NCBI GenBank assembly: GCA_044866695.1
Contig: JBIOUF010000081.1
Coordinates: 1-24,283, forward strand
Direction: 5' to 3'
Length of the DNA stretch: 24,283 bases
Source of the DNA: JBIOUF01 sp044866695
GTDB lineage: Bacteria; Actinomycetota; Actinomycetes; Propionibacteriales; Nocardioidaceae
The notes under the pieces were generated by a model. It worked only from the letters and a program-made list of their open reading frames with translations, was not told where the DNA came from and did not search any database. This document shows, piece by piece, positions 1 to 7,577 of this stretch (its first letter is position 1; every line of letters begins with the position of its first letter). Position numbers and translations under genes: made by a program.

Positions 1-307
1 GGCGGCTGGGCTGACCTTCCGGGGCAGGGTCGGCAGCGGCATCGCCGGCAAGGCCGGACAGCGGCTGTTGGGCCTGCTGGAGCCGCTGCGCAGCGACACC
101 AGCCCGTTCGCCGACGTCGTACCGGCCCTCGACGCCAAGGGCGCGGTCTGGGTGCGGCCGGAGATCGTCGTGGAGGTCGCGTCGCTCGGGTTCACGCCAC
201 AGGGCCGGCTCCGCCAGCCGGCGTACCTGGGCGTGCGGCGCGACCTCACCGCCGCAGACCTGACCGACCTGCACGACCTGAGCGACATCGCCGGGCGGGA
301 CGGCTGA
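1..307 (+). CDS. ATP-dependent DNA ligase, LigD type, C-terminal part (5' end outside window)
   Basis: The frame is open from the first base of the window and ends with TGA at 305-307, so only about the last 101 residues are present. The visible part is the OB-fold C-terminal region of ATP-dependent DNA ligases of the LigD/LigC type: a GRVGSGI-like start, then LLEPLRSDTSPF, then VWVRPEIVVEVASLGFTPQGRLRQPAYLGVR. The VWVRPE/V-E-V segment and the R-P-YLG-R ending are the familiar tail of that domain. The catalytic lysine motif (KxDG) would lie upstream and cannot be seen. The polymerase gene starts one base after this stop, so the two are almost certainly co-translated. In nonhomologous end joining the ligase seals the break after the polymerase has filled it. 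No Ku gene is present in the window. Confidence 0.85.
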   Translation, partial: AAGLTFRGRVGSGIAGKAGQRLLGLLEPLRSDTSPFADVVPALDAKGAVWVRPEIVVEVASLGFTPQGRLRQPAYLGVRRDLTAADLTDLHDLSDIAGRDG

Positions 308-308
308 G

Positions 309-1241
309 GTGCCCGACCCGGTGGCCGACCAGGAGGTGCGCGTCGACGTCGACGGCCGGACGCTCACGATCAGCAACCTCGGCAAGGTGCTCTACCCGGG
401 CAGCGGCACCACCAAGGGCGAGGTGCTCGACTACTACGTCAAGGTCGCACCGGTGCTGCTGCCGCACCTGGCCGACCGCGCGGTGACCCGGATCCGCTGG
501 CCGCACGGGACGGGTGGGGAGTCGTTCTTCGAGAAGAACCTGCCCGCCGGCGCCCCCGCGTGGCTGCGCCGGGCCACGGTGCCCACGACCGGGTCGCGCG
601 CCGGCGGCGACCGGTCCGGCACGTTGACCTTCCCCGTCGTGGACGACCTGGCGACGCTGGTCTACCTGGCCAACCTCGCCGCGCTCGAGCTGCACGTCCA
701 CCAGTGGACCGTGACCCGCGACGGCGAGCCGCTGCCGCCGAACCGCGTCGTCGTCGACCTCGACCCGGGGGCTCCCGCAGACCTCCACGAGTGCGCGCAG
801 GTCGCCCTGCTGGTCCGCGACCGGCTCGCCGAGCTGGGACTCTCGTGCGCTCCGGTCACCAGCGGTAGCAAGGGCCTGCACCTGTACGCCGCCCTGCCCG
901 CGGACCGGTCGTCGGAGCAGGTCCGCGACTGGGCCAAGGAGATCGCCGAGGGCCTCCAGGCCGAGCATCCCGGCCTCGTCGTGGCGCAGATGACCAAGGC
1001 GAAGCGACCCGGCAAGGTGTTCTTGGACTGGTCGCAGAACACCGGCTCCAAGACCACCATCTCGCCGTACTCCCTGCGCGGCCGCCCCGTCCCGTACGTC
1101 GCCGCACCCCGCAACTGGGACGAGGTCGAGGCCGGCGCCGAGACCCGCCACGAGCTGGGCCAGCTCCGCCTCGACGAGGTGCTCCTCCGCGTCGAGCGGC
1201 ACGGCGACCTGTTCGGGCAGCTCCTCGACCCCACGCGTTGA
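309..1241 (+). CDS. Stand-alone LigD-type DNA polymerase/primase (NHEJ polymerase domain protein)
   Basis: A 310-aa protein starting at GTG 309, one base after the ligase stop. It matches the LigD polymerase domain of the archaeo-eukaryotic primase superfamily over its full length, with no ligase or phosphoesterase domain attached. Early in the protein are ISNLGKVLYPGSGTTKGEVLDYY (about 21-43) and RWPHG...FFEKN (64-77). The metal-binding aspartates are in VVDLDPG (D150, D152), the nucleotide-binding S-K-G-H stretch is SGSKGLHLY (185-193), and the third aspartate is FLDWSQN (D240). The family fills gaps and adds nucleotides at broken ends before ligation. Mycobacterial LigD fuses polymerase, phosphoesterase and ligase; here ligase and polymerase are separate neighbours. 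The stop codon lies inside the first unit of a downstream repeat array. Confidence 0.92.
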   Translation: MPDPVADQEVRVDVDGRTLTISNLGKVLYPGSGTTKGEVLDYYVKVAPVLLPHLADRAVTRIRWPHGTGGESFFEKNLPAGAPAWLRRATVPTTGSRAGGDRSGTLTFPVVDDLATLVYLANLAALELHVHQWTVTRDGEPLPPNRVVVDLDPGAPADLHECAQVALLVRDRLAELGLSCAPVTSGSKGLHLYAALPADRSSEQVRDWAKEIAEGLQAEHPGLVVAQMTKAKRPGKVFLDWSQNTGSKTTISPYSLRGRPVPYVAAPRNWDEVEAGAETRHELGQLRLDEVLLRVERHGDLFGQLLDPTR

Positions 1242-1327
1242 GCCGTCAATCCTTGCGGGTCGAGCCGTCAATCCTTGCGGGTCGAGCCGTCAATCCTTGC
1301 GGGTCGAGCCGTCAGCTCTTGCGGGTC
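1240..1327 (+). repeat. 22-bp tandem repeat array A1 (about 4 units)
   Basis: Three perfect 22-bp units start at 1240, 1262 and 1284, and a fourth diverged one starts at 1306. A further decayed unit may begin at 1328. Each unit carries GAGCCGTCAATCCT followed by TGCGGGTC. The first unit overlaps the TGA of the polymerase gene. There are no unique spacers, so this is not a CRISPR array. Read on the other strand, the shared core with the array at 20514 is TTGACGGYTCGACCCG. Confidence 0.9.
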
Positions 1328-1393
1328 GAGCGGTCACAGCTCGTGCCCCGGCCCGGCCATGTTGGTCGCCGCCTTCACCTTCGACGTCTCGCC

Positions 1394-1459
1394 GACCAGG
1401 ATCGACGGCTCGGACGACCAGGATTGACGGCTCGGCCGACCAGGATTGACGGCTCAACC
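1394..1459 (-). repeat. 22-bp tandem repeat array A2, inverted relative to A1 (3 units)
   Basis: Units start at 1394, 1416 and 1438, each with GACCAGGATTGACGGCTC (the first has ATCGACGG). This is the reverse complement of the GAGCCGTCAATCCT part of array A1. The last unit contains the stop codon of the minus-strand membrane protein gene (1454-1456). Because A1 and A2 are opposed, a transcript crossing the region could fold into a long imperfect hairpin and act as a terminator for both convergent genes. That function is an inference. Confidence 0.88.
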
Positions 1460-4400
1460 CACGACGGGGAGGGGTGGGACGCCGGTGGTGCCGGGGGGCT
1501 CGGTGAGGAGGGGCTCGCCCGACCAGCGGGCCAGGAGGCGCCGGTACTCGGTGGTGTGCTGGTAGCCGCTGTGCGTCATGACCCTGGGGCCGGCGTCGCC
1601 GGCCTCGACCACGGGCACCTCGCAGGTCGGGACGTCCAGCGGCCCGTCGGCGTCGGAGTACACCCGGAAGCCGAGGGGGTCGGTGCGGCGGAACAGGTTG
1701 ACCCAGTGGTCCGGGGACTCCAGGCGGCCGCGTAGGTGGTCGGTGCCGGGCAGGCTGCCCTCGGGGTGGGGGCGGGAGGTCGGCGCGTCGGGCCAGGCGT
1801 CGCGCAGCGTCGGCGGGCCGGACGTGGTCAGGTAGCCGAGCTGCCGGGCACCCACGACGCTGGGGAACACGCGTCCGTACAGCGCCCGGACCTGGCTGCC
1901 GTAGGTGACGATGCGGATCCGACGCAGGGCGGTCAGCCGGCAGGCCACCGCGGTGACGATCAGCGAGCCCTGGCTGTGACCGGACAGCACCACCACGGCG
2001 TCCGCGGCCCGCGAGTCGGGCCGGTCCAGGGCCCACTGCACCCTGGTGCACAGCTCGGGGACGACCCGCTCGGCGTAGCACGGCGGCGCCAGCGGGTGCG
2101 CGGCGCGCGGCCAGAACGTGGTCAGGTCCCACAGCACTCCGACCCCGCGCCGGGCGGTATCCGAGCGACGCACCTGCGAGGCCACCAGCACCAGAGCCAG
2201 CGACATGCCGAGCGCGACGTACAGCGACAGCGCCGCCACCTCGCGAGTCCACTCCCAGACCTCCCACGGCGCCTGGCCGGTGAAGGACATCACGATGATG
2301 GTCAGCGCGACGGGTGAGGTGATGAACCCGACCACGTCGAGCAGCCGCTCCGCGCGGTGCGCCAGCGCGGCCCACACCCGAGCCCGGGCGGCGGCCGGGC
2401 GGTCCCGCTCCGGCACCGGCAGTACGTCGACCGGATGGCCCTGGTCCGGTCGCAGGTACGCCCTGACCGACGGGGCGACCCGGCGGGCGAACCGGAGCAC
2501 GCAGAACCCGAGGGCCACTGCGACCAGCACCAGCCAGATCAGCTGCAGGATCGGTGCCCACACCAGCACCTGGGGGACCACCAGCGGAAGCTGCGGCGGG
2601 TCCTGCACCGACACCAGCACCGACGACGAGCCCGCGGCCAGGACGAGCGGTCGTTCGCCCACCGCGAGCGTCGCGCCGGCCTGGAAGTCCGGCGACTCCC
2701 CCGAGCAGCCCGACCGGCGGCCGGTCGGCGGCCGGATGCAGCTGTCCCGCAGCTCGACGGTGTCGTCGGTGAGCGCCAGCCTCGCCGCGACGAAGCGGGT
2801 GCTGCGCAGCTGCTCGGACGCGCCGAGCTCGGTGGGGGCGCGGCCGAGGCTGCCCACCGCGACGGTGCCGGAGCGCACGGTGACCGTTCCCGTGCCGGCG
2901 TCGACCAGGACCAGGGCGTCGGTGATGCGCACCGGGCCGGTGACCTGCAGCGGCTCCCCGTCCATGGTCACGTCCGCGCCGGCCAGCTGGTCGTCGAGCA
3001 GCACCGACGACGCGGCCTCCTCCGGTGACCGGGTGACCAGGTCGACGACGCTGTGGTCCTCGCCGTTGAGGTACTCCGCGCTCCCGGTCACCGCGGCGGT
3101 GGTGAACAGCAGCGCCACCCACGCGCCTCCCGCGAGCAGCACCGATGCCGACGCCCCGCGCCACGCCGTCTCCACGACGGGCAGCGCGCGGTCCTGGTCG
3201 CCCGGCGGGCGGCCGCGCAGGTAGTGCCAGGCCATCAGCACGGCGAGCAGCACGGTGACTCCGGCGGCGGCCACGGCGAGGTCGAACCGGCCGAACGGCC
3301 GCGTCTCGTACAGCCACATGCCGAGCCCGCCGAGGGCGACCACCGAGGCCACCACAGCCACGCTGCCTCGCGTCGACATCCGGCCGCCGGTGAACACGAC
3401 CAGGTGCACCAGGGTGATCGCCACGAAGACCGCGACGAACCAGACGTTGTGCCCGTAGAAGTCGGGCTGCTCCGAGAGGTCCGGGAAGTCGCTCAGCCAC
3501 AGCACGAGCAGGTGCGCGGCGGTGACCGAGAGCATCGCGGTCGTCAGCCAGCCGGGGGCGCGCGCCGGCAGCTCCCGCAGCCGTCCGGGATGCCGGACCG
3601 GCCGGCCACGGCGACGGGGCTCGACGTAGTACTCCATGTCGTCGGGGTGCACCACGCACACCAGCACCGCCGCCACGAGCGCCAGCACCGCGGCGGCGGC
3701 GGTGGTGAACAGCGCCCCGGGGGACCGCGCCCACATTTGCGCCGGGTCGCGGTCGCCCACCACACCGAGGCCCGGCCGCAGCACGTGGACTCCGCTGAAC
3801 GCCACCACCGTGGCCAGGGCGACGGTGAGGTGCAGCCGCTGTAGCCGCCGGGTGCGCCGCGCGCCCGCCCACATCTTGGGATGGTCGAGCGGGGACACCG
3901 GCCGGGGGGCCTCCGCGTCGTCGGGGTCCGCGGCCGGCGCCTCGGGCGGGTCGACCTCGGCGTCGCTGTCCCACACCGAGCGCGGCGCCTGGGTCACCTC
4001 CTCGTAGCGGCCGATGGTCTGCCGGGACAGCAGGAACAGCAGCAGGACAGCGGCCAGCGGCGCGAGCGACCCGACCGCGAGTCGCTGCGAGGCGCGCAGC
4101 CCGGCCATGAAGTCCAAGAAGCCGGGCAGCGCCGTACAGCCCGTGCTGTTGCCGCGGAAGCACTGCCAGGCGACCATGTCCACCGCCACCACGCACGGGG
4201 TGAGCACCGCGAAGACGGTGAGCAGCAGCGCGGACAGCCGGACCGCGCGGGCCCCCCCGCGGCCCCGCCCGCTGTTCTCCCCGACCTGGAGCCGGGCCCA
4301 GTACGCCAGGTTCGCCAGGGCGAACGGCAGCAGGAGCAGCCAGAGCACCCGCTTGGCCCAGCCGAGCATCCCTTGGACGCCGGAGGTGAGGGATCCCCAC

Positions 4401-4612
4401 GAGTACGCCTCGAGCGCCGTCGTGTCCGGCAGCACACGCAACGGCGGGTCGGCCTCCTCGACGGTCCGGTAGCAGCCGGTGAGCCCGTCGCCGGCCACCT
4501 GCCGGACCTGGCCCCGCTCCACGCCGAGCATGGTGGCGGGGGAGGTGCCGTGCACGCCGTGGACGCGTAGCTCCAGGGCCACCGGCGGCCGGCCGGCCGT
4601 GGGCTCGCTCAT
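1454..4612 (-). CDS. Large polytopic membrane protein with alpha/beta-hydrolase (lipase-like) motifs
   Basis: A 1052-aa protein starting at ATG 4612. The N-terminus has ELRVHGVHGTSP (about 14-25), which resembles the oxyanion-hole strand of an alpha/beta hydrolase. The C-terminal third has VVLSGHSQGSLIV with a GxSxG nucleophile elbow (Ser880). Between them lie roughly 13 hydrophobic segments, such as VLWLLLLPFALANLAYW, and a hydrophilic stretch around 520-700 that probably lies outside or inside the membrane as a separate beta-rich domain. I infer a membrane-embedded serine hydrolase-like protein whose two catalytic halves are separated by the membrane part. Similar large integral membrane proteins occur in actinomycetes, but I know of no assigned substrate. 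It is transcribed away from the metalloprotease operon through a shared 365-bp control region. The stop codon falls inside repeat array A2. Confidence 0.85.
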   Translation of the reverse strand: MSEPTAGRPPVALELRVHGVHGTSPATMLGVERGQVRQVAGDGLTGCYRTVEEADPPLRVLPDTTALEAYSWGSLTSGVQGMLGWAKRVLWLLLLPFALANLAYWARLQVGENSGRGRGGARAVRLSALLLTVFAVLTPCVVAVDMVAWQCFRGNSTGCTALPGFLDFMAGLRASQRLAVGSLAPLAAVLLLFLLSRQTIGRYEEVTQAPRSVWDSDAEVDPPEAPAADPDDAEAPRPVSPLDHPKMWAGARRTRRLQRLHLTVALATVVAFSGVHVLRPGLGVVGDRDPAQMWARSPGALFTTAAAAVLALVAAVLVCVVHPDDMEYYVEPRRRGRPVRHPGRLRELPARAPGWLTTAMLSVTAAHLLVLWLSDFPDLSEQPDFYGHNVWFVAVFVAITLVHLVVFTGGRMSTRGSVAVVASVVALGGLGMWLYETRPFGRFDLAVAAAGVTVLLAVLMAWHYLRGRPPGDQDRALPVVETAWRGASASVLLAGGAWVALLFTTAAVTGSAEYLNGEDHSVVDLVTRSPEEAASSVLLDDQLAGADVTMDGEPLQVTGPVRITDALVLVDAGTGTVTVRSGTVAVGSLGRAPTELGASEQLRSTRFVAARLALTDDTVELRDSCIRPPTGRRSGCSGESPDFQAGATLAVGERPLVLAAGSSSVLVSVQDPPQLPLVVPQVLVWAPILQLIWLVLVAVALGFCVLRFARRVAPSVRAYLRPDQGHPVDVLPVPERDRPAAARARVWAALAHRAERLLDVVGFITSPVALTIIVMSFTGQAPWEVWEWTREVAALSLYVALGMSLALVLVASQVRRSDTARRGVGVLWDLTTFWPRAAHPLAPPCYAERVVPELCTRVQWALDRPDSRAADAVVVLSGHSQGSLIVTAVACRLTALRRIRIVTYGSQVRALYGRVFPSVVGARQLGYLTTSGPPTLRDAWPDAPTSRPHPEGSLPGTDHLRGRLESPDHWVNLFRRTDPLGFRVYSDADGPLDVPTCEVPVVEAGDAGPRVMTHSGYQHTTEYRRLLARWSGEPLLTEPPGTTGVPPLPVVG

Positions 4613-4977
4613 GTCCGGTGCCTAGCACTCGCCCTGACGACCGGCAACGCACCACGCCGGGCCGGCCGTGCCGGCGCTCGCCGAACCACTCCGACCCGAC
4701 CCGACGACCGGTGGGCCGACGAAGGTCCCAGGAGGGGGGACCTCGCGCCCTGCCTGGTTGTGGCCGATGCCGACAGGCCGTCTCGGCGTGTCGGCGTCGC
4801 GAGAGGCCACAAGCAGCGATACGTGCAGGCATCGGCCACAAACCCGCCGACCGCCGTACGACTGACCCGGTCCGGTCGTCGGCGGATGGCCCATCCTGAC
4901 CATTCCGGGACCGGTGCGGCGGCTTTACCCTCTGCGGACAGCAGCACCGGGCTCGAACACCCGGGACGGGGGAGCCG
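4613..4977. promoter_or_regulatory. Divergent control region between membrane hydrolase and protease operon
   Basis: This 365-bp region has no convincing gene on either strand; short open frames here lack family features and ribosome binding sites. It must carry the promoters for the two divergent transcription units. The clearest element is an inverted repeat, described separately at 4758-4841. A TACCCT hexamer at 4926-4931 could be a -10 box for the rightward operon, but I see no good -35 partner, so that reading is weak. Confidence 0.5.
4758..4841. promoter_or_regulatory. 14-bp perfect inverted repeat with an extra half site (candidate operator)
   Basis: TTGTGGCCGATGCC at 4758-4771 is repeated in inverse form as GGCATCGGCCACAA at 4828-4841, with 56 bp between. 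A third partial copy, GGCCACAA, sits at 4806-4813. The arm centres are 70 bp apart, which fits two operator sites for a looping or cooperative regulator better than a terminator hairpin. The position between two divergent genes supports a regulatory role. No regulator gene adjoins it, so the protein that would bind is unknown. Confidence 0.55.
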
Positions 4978-5319
4978 ATGGGCGTCGTGGGTCGCTGGAC
5001 GCACGTGCACGAGGAGGACCACGACGACGTCTGGGTCTTCCGGCCGGCCGGCACTGCCCTCCCGCCGGCCCGCGGCCGCGCGTCGCTCCTGCTCGACGCC
5101 GGCGGCGACGCCACCGCCGGGTACCCGGGCGCCGACGACCGCGGCGTGACCGACGAGGGGTCCTGGTCGCTGGCCGGAGACCTGCTCACGGTCACCGGGG
5201 CGGCCGGTACGACGACGTACCAGGTCGTCAGCTCCCGACCCGACCGGCTCGAGCTCCGGCCCCTGCCCGACCCGCAACGCCGGCCCGACCCCGGCCCCAC
5301 CGAAGGGAACCAGCCATGA
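4978..5319 (+). CDS. Small hypothetical beta-rich protein (lipocalin-like), first gene of the protease operon
   Basis: A 113-aa protein with ATG at 4978 preceded by a clear GGGGGAG ribosome binding site. It has no signal peptide or membrane segment. It begins GRWTHVHEEDHDDVWVFRP, continues LPPARGRASLLLDAGGDAT, and ends in alternating hydrophobic strands (GSWSLAGDLLTV, TTYQVVSSRPDRLELRPL). The W-T-H-x-HEED opening and G-x-W-x-L-x-G-D core resemble small lipocalin-like or META-like proteins of about 100 aa found as hypothetical proteins in many bacteria; this comparison is from memory. Its stop overlaps the next start in ATGA (5316-5319), so it is translated with the metalloprotease. A role as substrate, chaperone or inhibitor of the protease is possible but unproven. 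Confidence 0.75.
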   Translation: MGVVGRWTHVHEEDHDDVWVFRPAGTALPPARGRASLLLDAGGDATAGYPGADDRGVTDEGSWSLAGDLLTVTGAAGTTTYQVVSSRPDRLELRPLPDPQRRPDPGPTEGNQP

Positions 5320-6287
5320 CATCCGACCCGAGCACCGACGCCGGCATCGACGAGCTGCCGCCCCGCCGTCGCTGCGCCACCGACGAGGTCAACGAGCGGC
5401 TGCTGCGCACCGTGCCGGGCTATGCCGAGGCTCGCGCCGACATCGAGAACCTCACCGCGGAGGCGGTCGCCGCGGCCGGCGGGGAGGTCCGCACCGGACC
5501 CGTCCAGATCCCGGTGGTCGTCCACGTCGTGCACCGGCTGCCCGAGGAGAACCTGTCCGACGAGCAGGTGGCCAGCCAGATCGACGTGCTCAACGCCGAC
5601 TTCCGGGCCACGAACCCCGACCGCGACGCCACCCCGGACGTGTTCGAGCCTCTCGTCGCCGACGCGCAGGTCGAGTTCGTGCTGGCCACGGTGGACCCCG
5701 ACGGCAACCCGACGACCGGCATCACCCGCACGCAGACCGCGAAGACGTCGTTCACCTCCGACTCCGACGACGTGAAGTCCTCCTCGACCGGGGGCGCCGA
5801 CCCGTGGCCGTCGGACCGCTACCTCAACGTCTGGACCTGCGGCAACCTGCGCAGCCTCGGCGGCGACGCGCTGCTGGGCTACGCGCAGTTCCCCGGCGGC
5901 CCGCCGGAGACCGACGGAGTGGTCATCCTGCACAGCGCCTTCGGCACCGTGGGCACCGCGACCGCGCCGTTCAACCTGGGCCGGACCGCCACCCACGAGG
6001 TCGGCCACTGGCTGAACCTGCGGCACATCTGGGGCGACGACGGCACCGGCTGCGCGGGCAGCGACTTCGTGGACGACACGCCCAACGCCGGGGGACCGAA
6101 CTTCGGTACGCCGGCCTTTCCGCACGTCACCTGTGGCATCGGGCCGAACGGCGACCTGTTCATGAACTACATGGACTACGTCGACGACGCGGCGATGTTC
6201 ATGTTCACCCACGGGCAGGCGCTGCGCATGCAGGCGGCGCTGGACGGCCCGCGCTCGGGGATCGGCGCCGCCGCGCGGGTGCAGTGA
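5316..6287 (+). CDS. M43-family (pappalysin-like) zinc metalloprotease, no signal peptide
   Basis: A 323-aa protein starting at ATG 5316 after GAAGGGAAC, overlapping the upstream stop by four bases. The zinc site is HEVGHWLNLRH (His227, Glu228, His231, His237), followed by IWGDDGTGC and a Met-turn MNYMDY starting at Met283, the hallmark of metzincins of family M43. Around residues 17-36 is RRRCATDEVNERLLRTVPGY, a segment often seen just before the catalytic domain in bacterial M43B enzymes, followed by PVVVHVVH. The cysteines near 247 and 274 fit a disulfide. No signal peptide or lipobox is visible, which is unusual for a protease class that is mostly secreted. A start further upstream (4914) in this frame would overlap the small gene without a better ribosome binding site and does not add a signal peptide. 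Confidence 0.9.
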   Translation: MTSDPSTDAGIDELPPRRRCATDEVNERLLRTVPGYAEARADIENLTAEAVAAAGGEVRTGPVQIPVVVHVVHRLPEENLSDEQVASQIDVLNADFRATNPDRDATPDVFEPLVADAQVEFVLATVDPDGNPTTGITRTQTAKTSFTSDSDDVKSSSTGGADPWPSDRYLNVWTCGNLRSLGGDALLGYAQFPGGPPETDGVVILHSAFGTVGTATAPFNLGRTATHEVGHWLNLRHIWGDDGTGCAGSDFVDDTPNAGGPNFGTPAFPHVTCGIGPNGDLFMNYMDYVDDAAMFMFTHGQALRMQAALDGPRSGIGAAARVQ

Positions 6288-6328
6288 CCCAGGTGCCCTG
6301 ACGGGCCGGCCGCGGGAGGGGAGCGCTG

Positions 6329-7570
6329 ATGAAGCTGCGGTACGCACCGGTGGAGCTGACCAAGACCGGTCACGCCGCCGACGAAGCGGCGGTCGACGCC
6401 GCGCTGGACCTCGCCGAGTCGGCGTACGGCGGCGCGGCGACCGACGTCCTGCTCCTCTCACACGGGTGGAACAACGGCATCCGCGAGGCCGAGGACCTGT
6501 TCGAGGAGCTCACCGACAACCTCGCCGACGTCGCGAAGCGGCGCACCGGAACCGCTCCGAAGTACGTCGTCGTCGGCCTGCTCTGGCCCTCGATGCGCTG
6601 GTGGGACCCCGACGACCTGGCCGGTGGCCTGGCGGCCGTCGACGACGTGGCCGCCCTGGTCAGCGCGGTGGACCAGCGGGTCGAGGACCCGGCGACGGCG
6701 GCTCTGCTCAGGCGCCTCGCGGGCAGCGTCGACACCTCCGCGGTCGCCCGGGACCAGTTCGTCGAGCTGGTCCTGACGCTGCTTCCGCGCGACCCGGCCG
6801 CCGTGGCCGACGACGACGCGGTCCCCGTGGGGCTGCTGGATGGTGCCCCGGCCGAGCTGCTCGAGGCGGTGGCGGAGGCGGAGGCCGACCTGCTCGACGG
6901 CGGGGACACCGGCCCGGCCGGCCTCGGCTTCGCCGACCTGGCGCCCAGCCTGCTCGCCCGGCGGCTGCTGAACCTGGCCACCTACTACACGATGAAGGAC
7001 CGCGCGGGGAAGGTCGGCGCAAACGGCGTCGCGCCGCTCGTCGACGCCCTGAACCGGCAGCCCGGCGGCCGCCGGGTGCACCTGGCCGGGCACTCGTTCG
7101 GCGCCCGGGTCGTCGCCGCGGCGGCCAAGGAGGCGGACACGCCGGTGTCGTCGGTCACGTTGCTCCAGGCCGCGTTCAGCCACACCGCGTTCTCCGGCAG
7201 GTCGGTCCCGCCCGGGGCCTTCCGCGCCGTGCTCGACGGCAAGGTCTCCGGACCGCTGGTCGTCACCCACACCCACAACGACCGGGCCGTGCGGCTCGCG
7301 TACGCGCTGGCCTCACGCCTGGCCCGTCAGGTGAGCGCGCGGGTCGGCGACCGCGACGACCCGTACGGCGGGCTGGGCGCCAACGGCGCCGTGCGGACCG
7401 ACGGGGCGCTCGCCCTCACCATGGGCGACGCCGACGCGACCTACTCCTTCACCGCCGGCAAGGTGCACAACCTCCGCTCGGACGCCCACGTCAGCAGCCA
7501 CGGCGACGTCCGCAACCCCGCCGTCGCCAACGCCTGGCTGTCCGCCATCACCGCCGGCATCGGTGGCTGA
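6329..7570 (+). CDS. Alpha/beta-fold serine hydrolase (esterase/lipase-like)
   Basis: A 413-aa protein, ATG at 6329 with a GGGAGGGG ribosome binding site. The hydrolase fold is seen in DVLLLSHGWNNG (oxyanion-hole HGW at 45-47), VVVGLLWPS (80-88) and the nucleophile elbow VHLAGHSFGARVV with Ser256. Candidate partners for the triad are Asp318 in THTHNDRAV and His388 or His391 in HVSSHGD. An insertion of about 130 residues rich in Asp, Ala and Leu separates the oxyanion strand from the nucleophile and may form a lid. There is no signal peptide. It lies 41 bp after the M43 gene in the same direction, so it is likely the third gene of that operon. The GHSFG elbow plus HGWNN resembles uncharacterised bacterial esterases; substrate unknown. 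Confidence 0.87.
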   Translation: MKLRYAPVELTKTGHAADEAAVDAALDLAESAYGGAATDVLLLSHGWNNGIREAEDLFEELTDNLADVAKRRTGTAPKYVVVGLLWPSMRWWDPDDLAGGLAAVDDVAALVSAVDQRVEDPATAALLRRLAGSVDTSAVARDQFVELVLTLLPRDPAAVADDDAVPVGLLDGAPAELLEAVAEAEADLLDGGDTGPAGLGFADLAPSLLARRLLNLATYYTMKDRAGKVGANGVAPLVDALNRQPGGRRVHLAGHSFGARVVAAAAKEADTPVSSVTLLQAAFSHTAFSGRSVPPGAFRAVLDGKVSGPLVVTHTHNDRAVRLAYALASRLARQVSARVGDRDDPYGGLGANGAVRTDGALALTMGDADATYSFTAGKVHNLRSDAHVSSHGDVRNPAVANAWLSAITAGIGG

Positions 7571-7577
7571 GCCGCCC

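Noticed and set aside
246..1271. Minus-strand open frame opposite the polymerase gene
   Set aside because: Antisense to a gene with clear motifs; no ribosome binding site and no recognisable domain.
1240..1459. CRISPR array
   Set aside because: Units are directly adjacent with no unique spacers, and there are no cas genes.
4914..5315. Upstream extension of the M43 protease reading frame
   Set aside because: It overlaps the small gene at 4978-5319, has Arg/Pro-rich shadow-like sequence and no signal peptide. ATG 5316 has the better context.
1290..6461. A 1723-codon open frame on the minus strand
   Set aside because: It overlaps the membrane protein in another frame and the protease operon antisense. 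Its product is low-complexity Arg/Gly/Pro/Ala, typical of a shadow frame in very GC-rich DNA.
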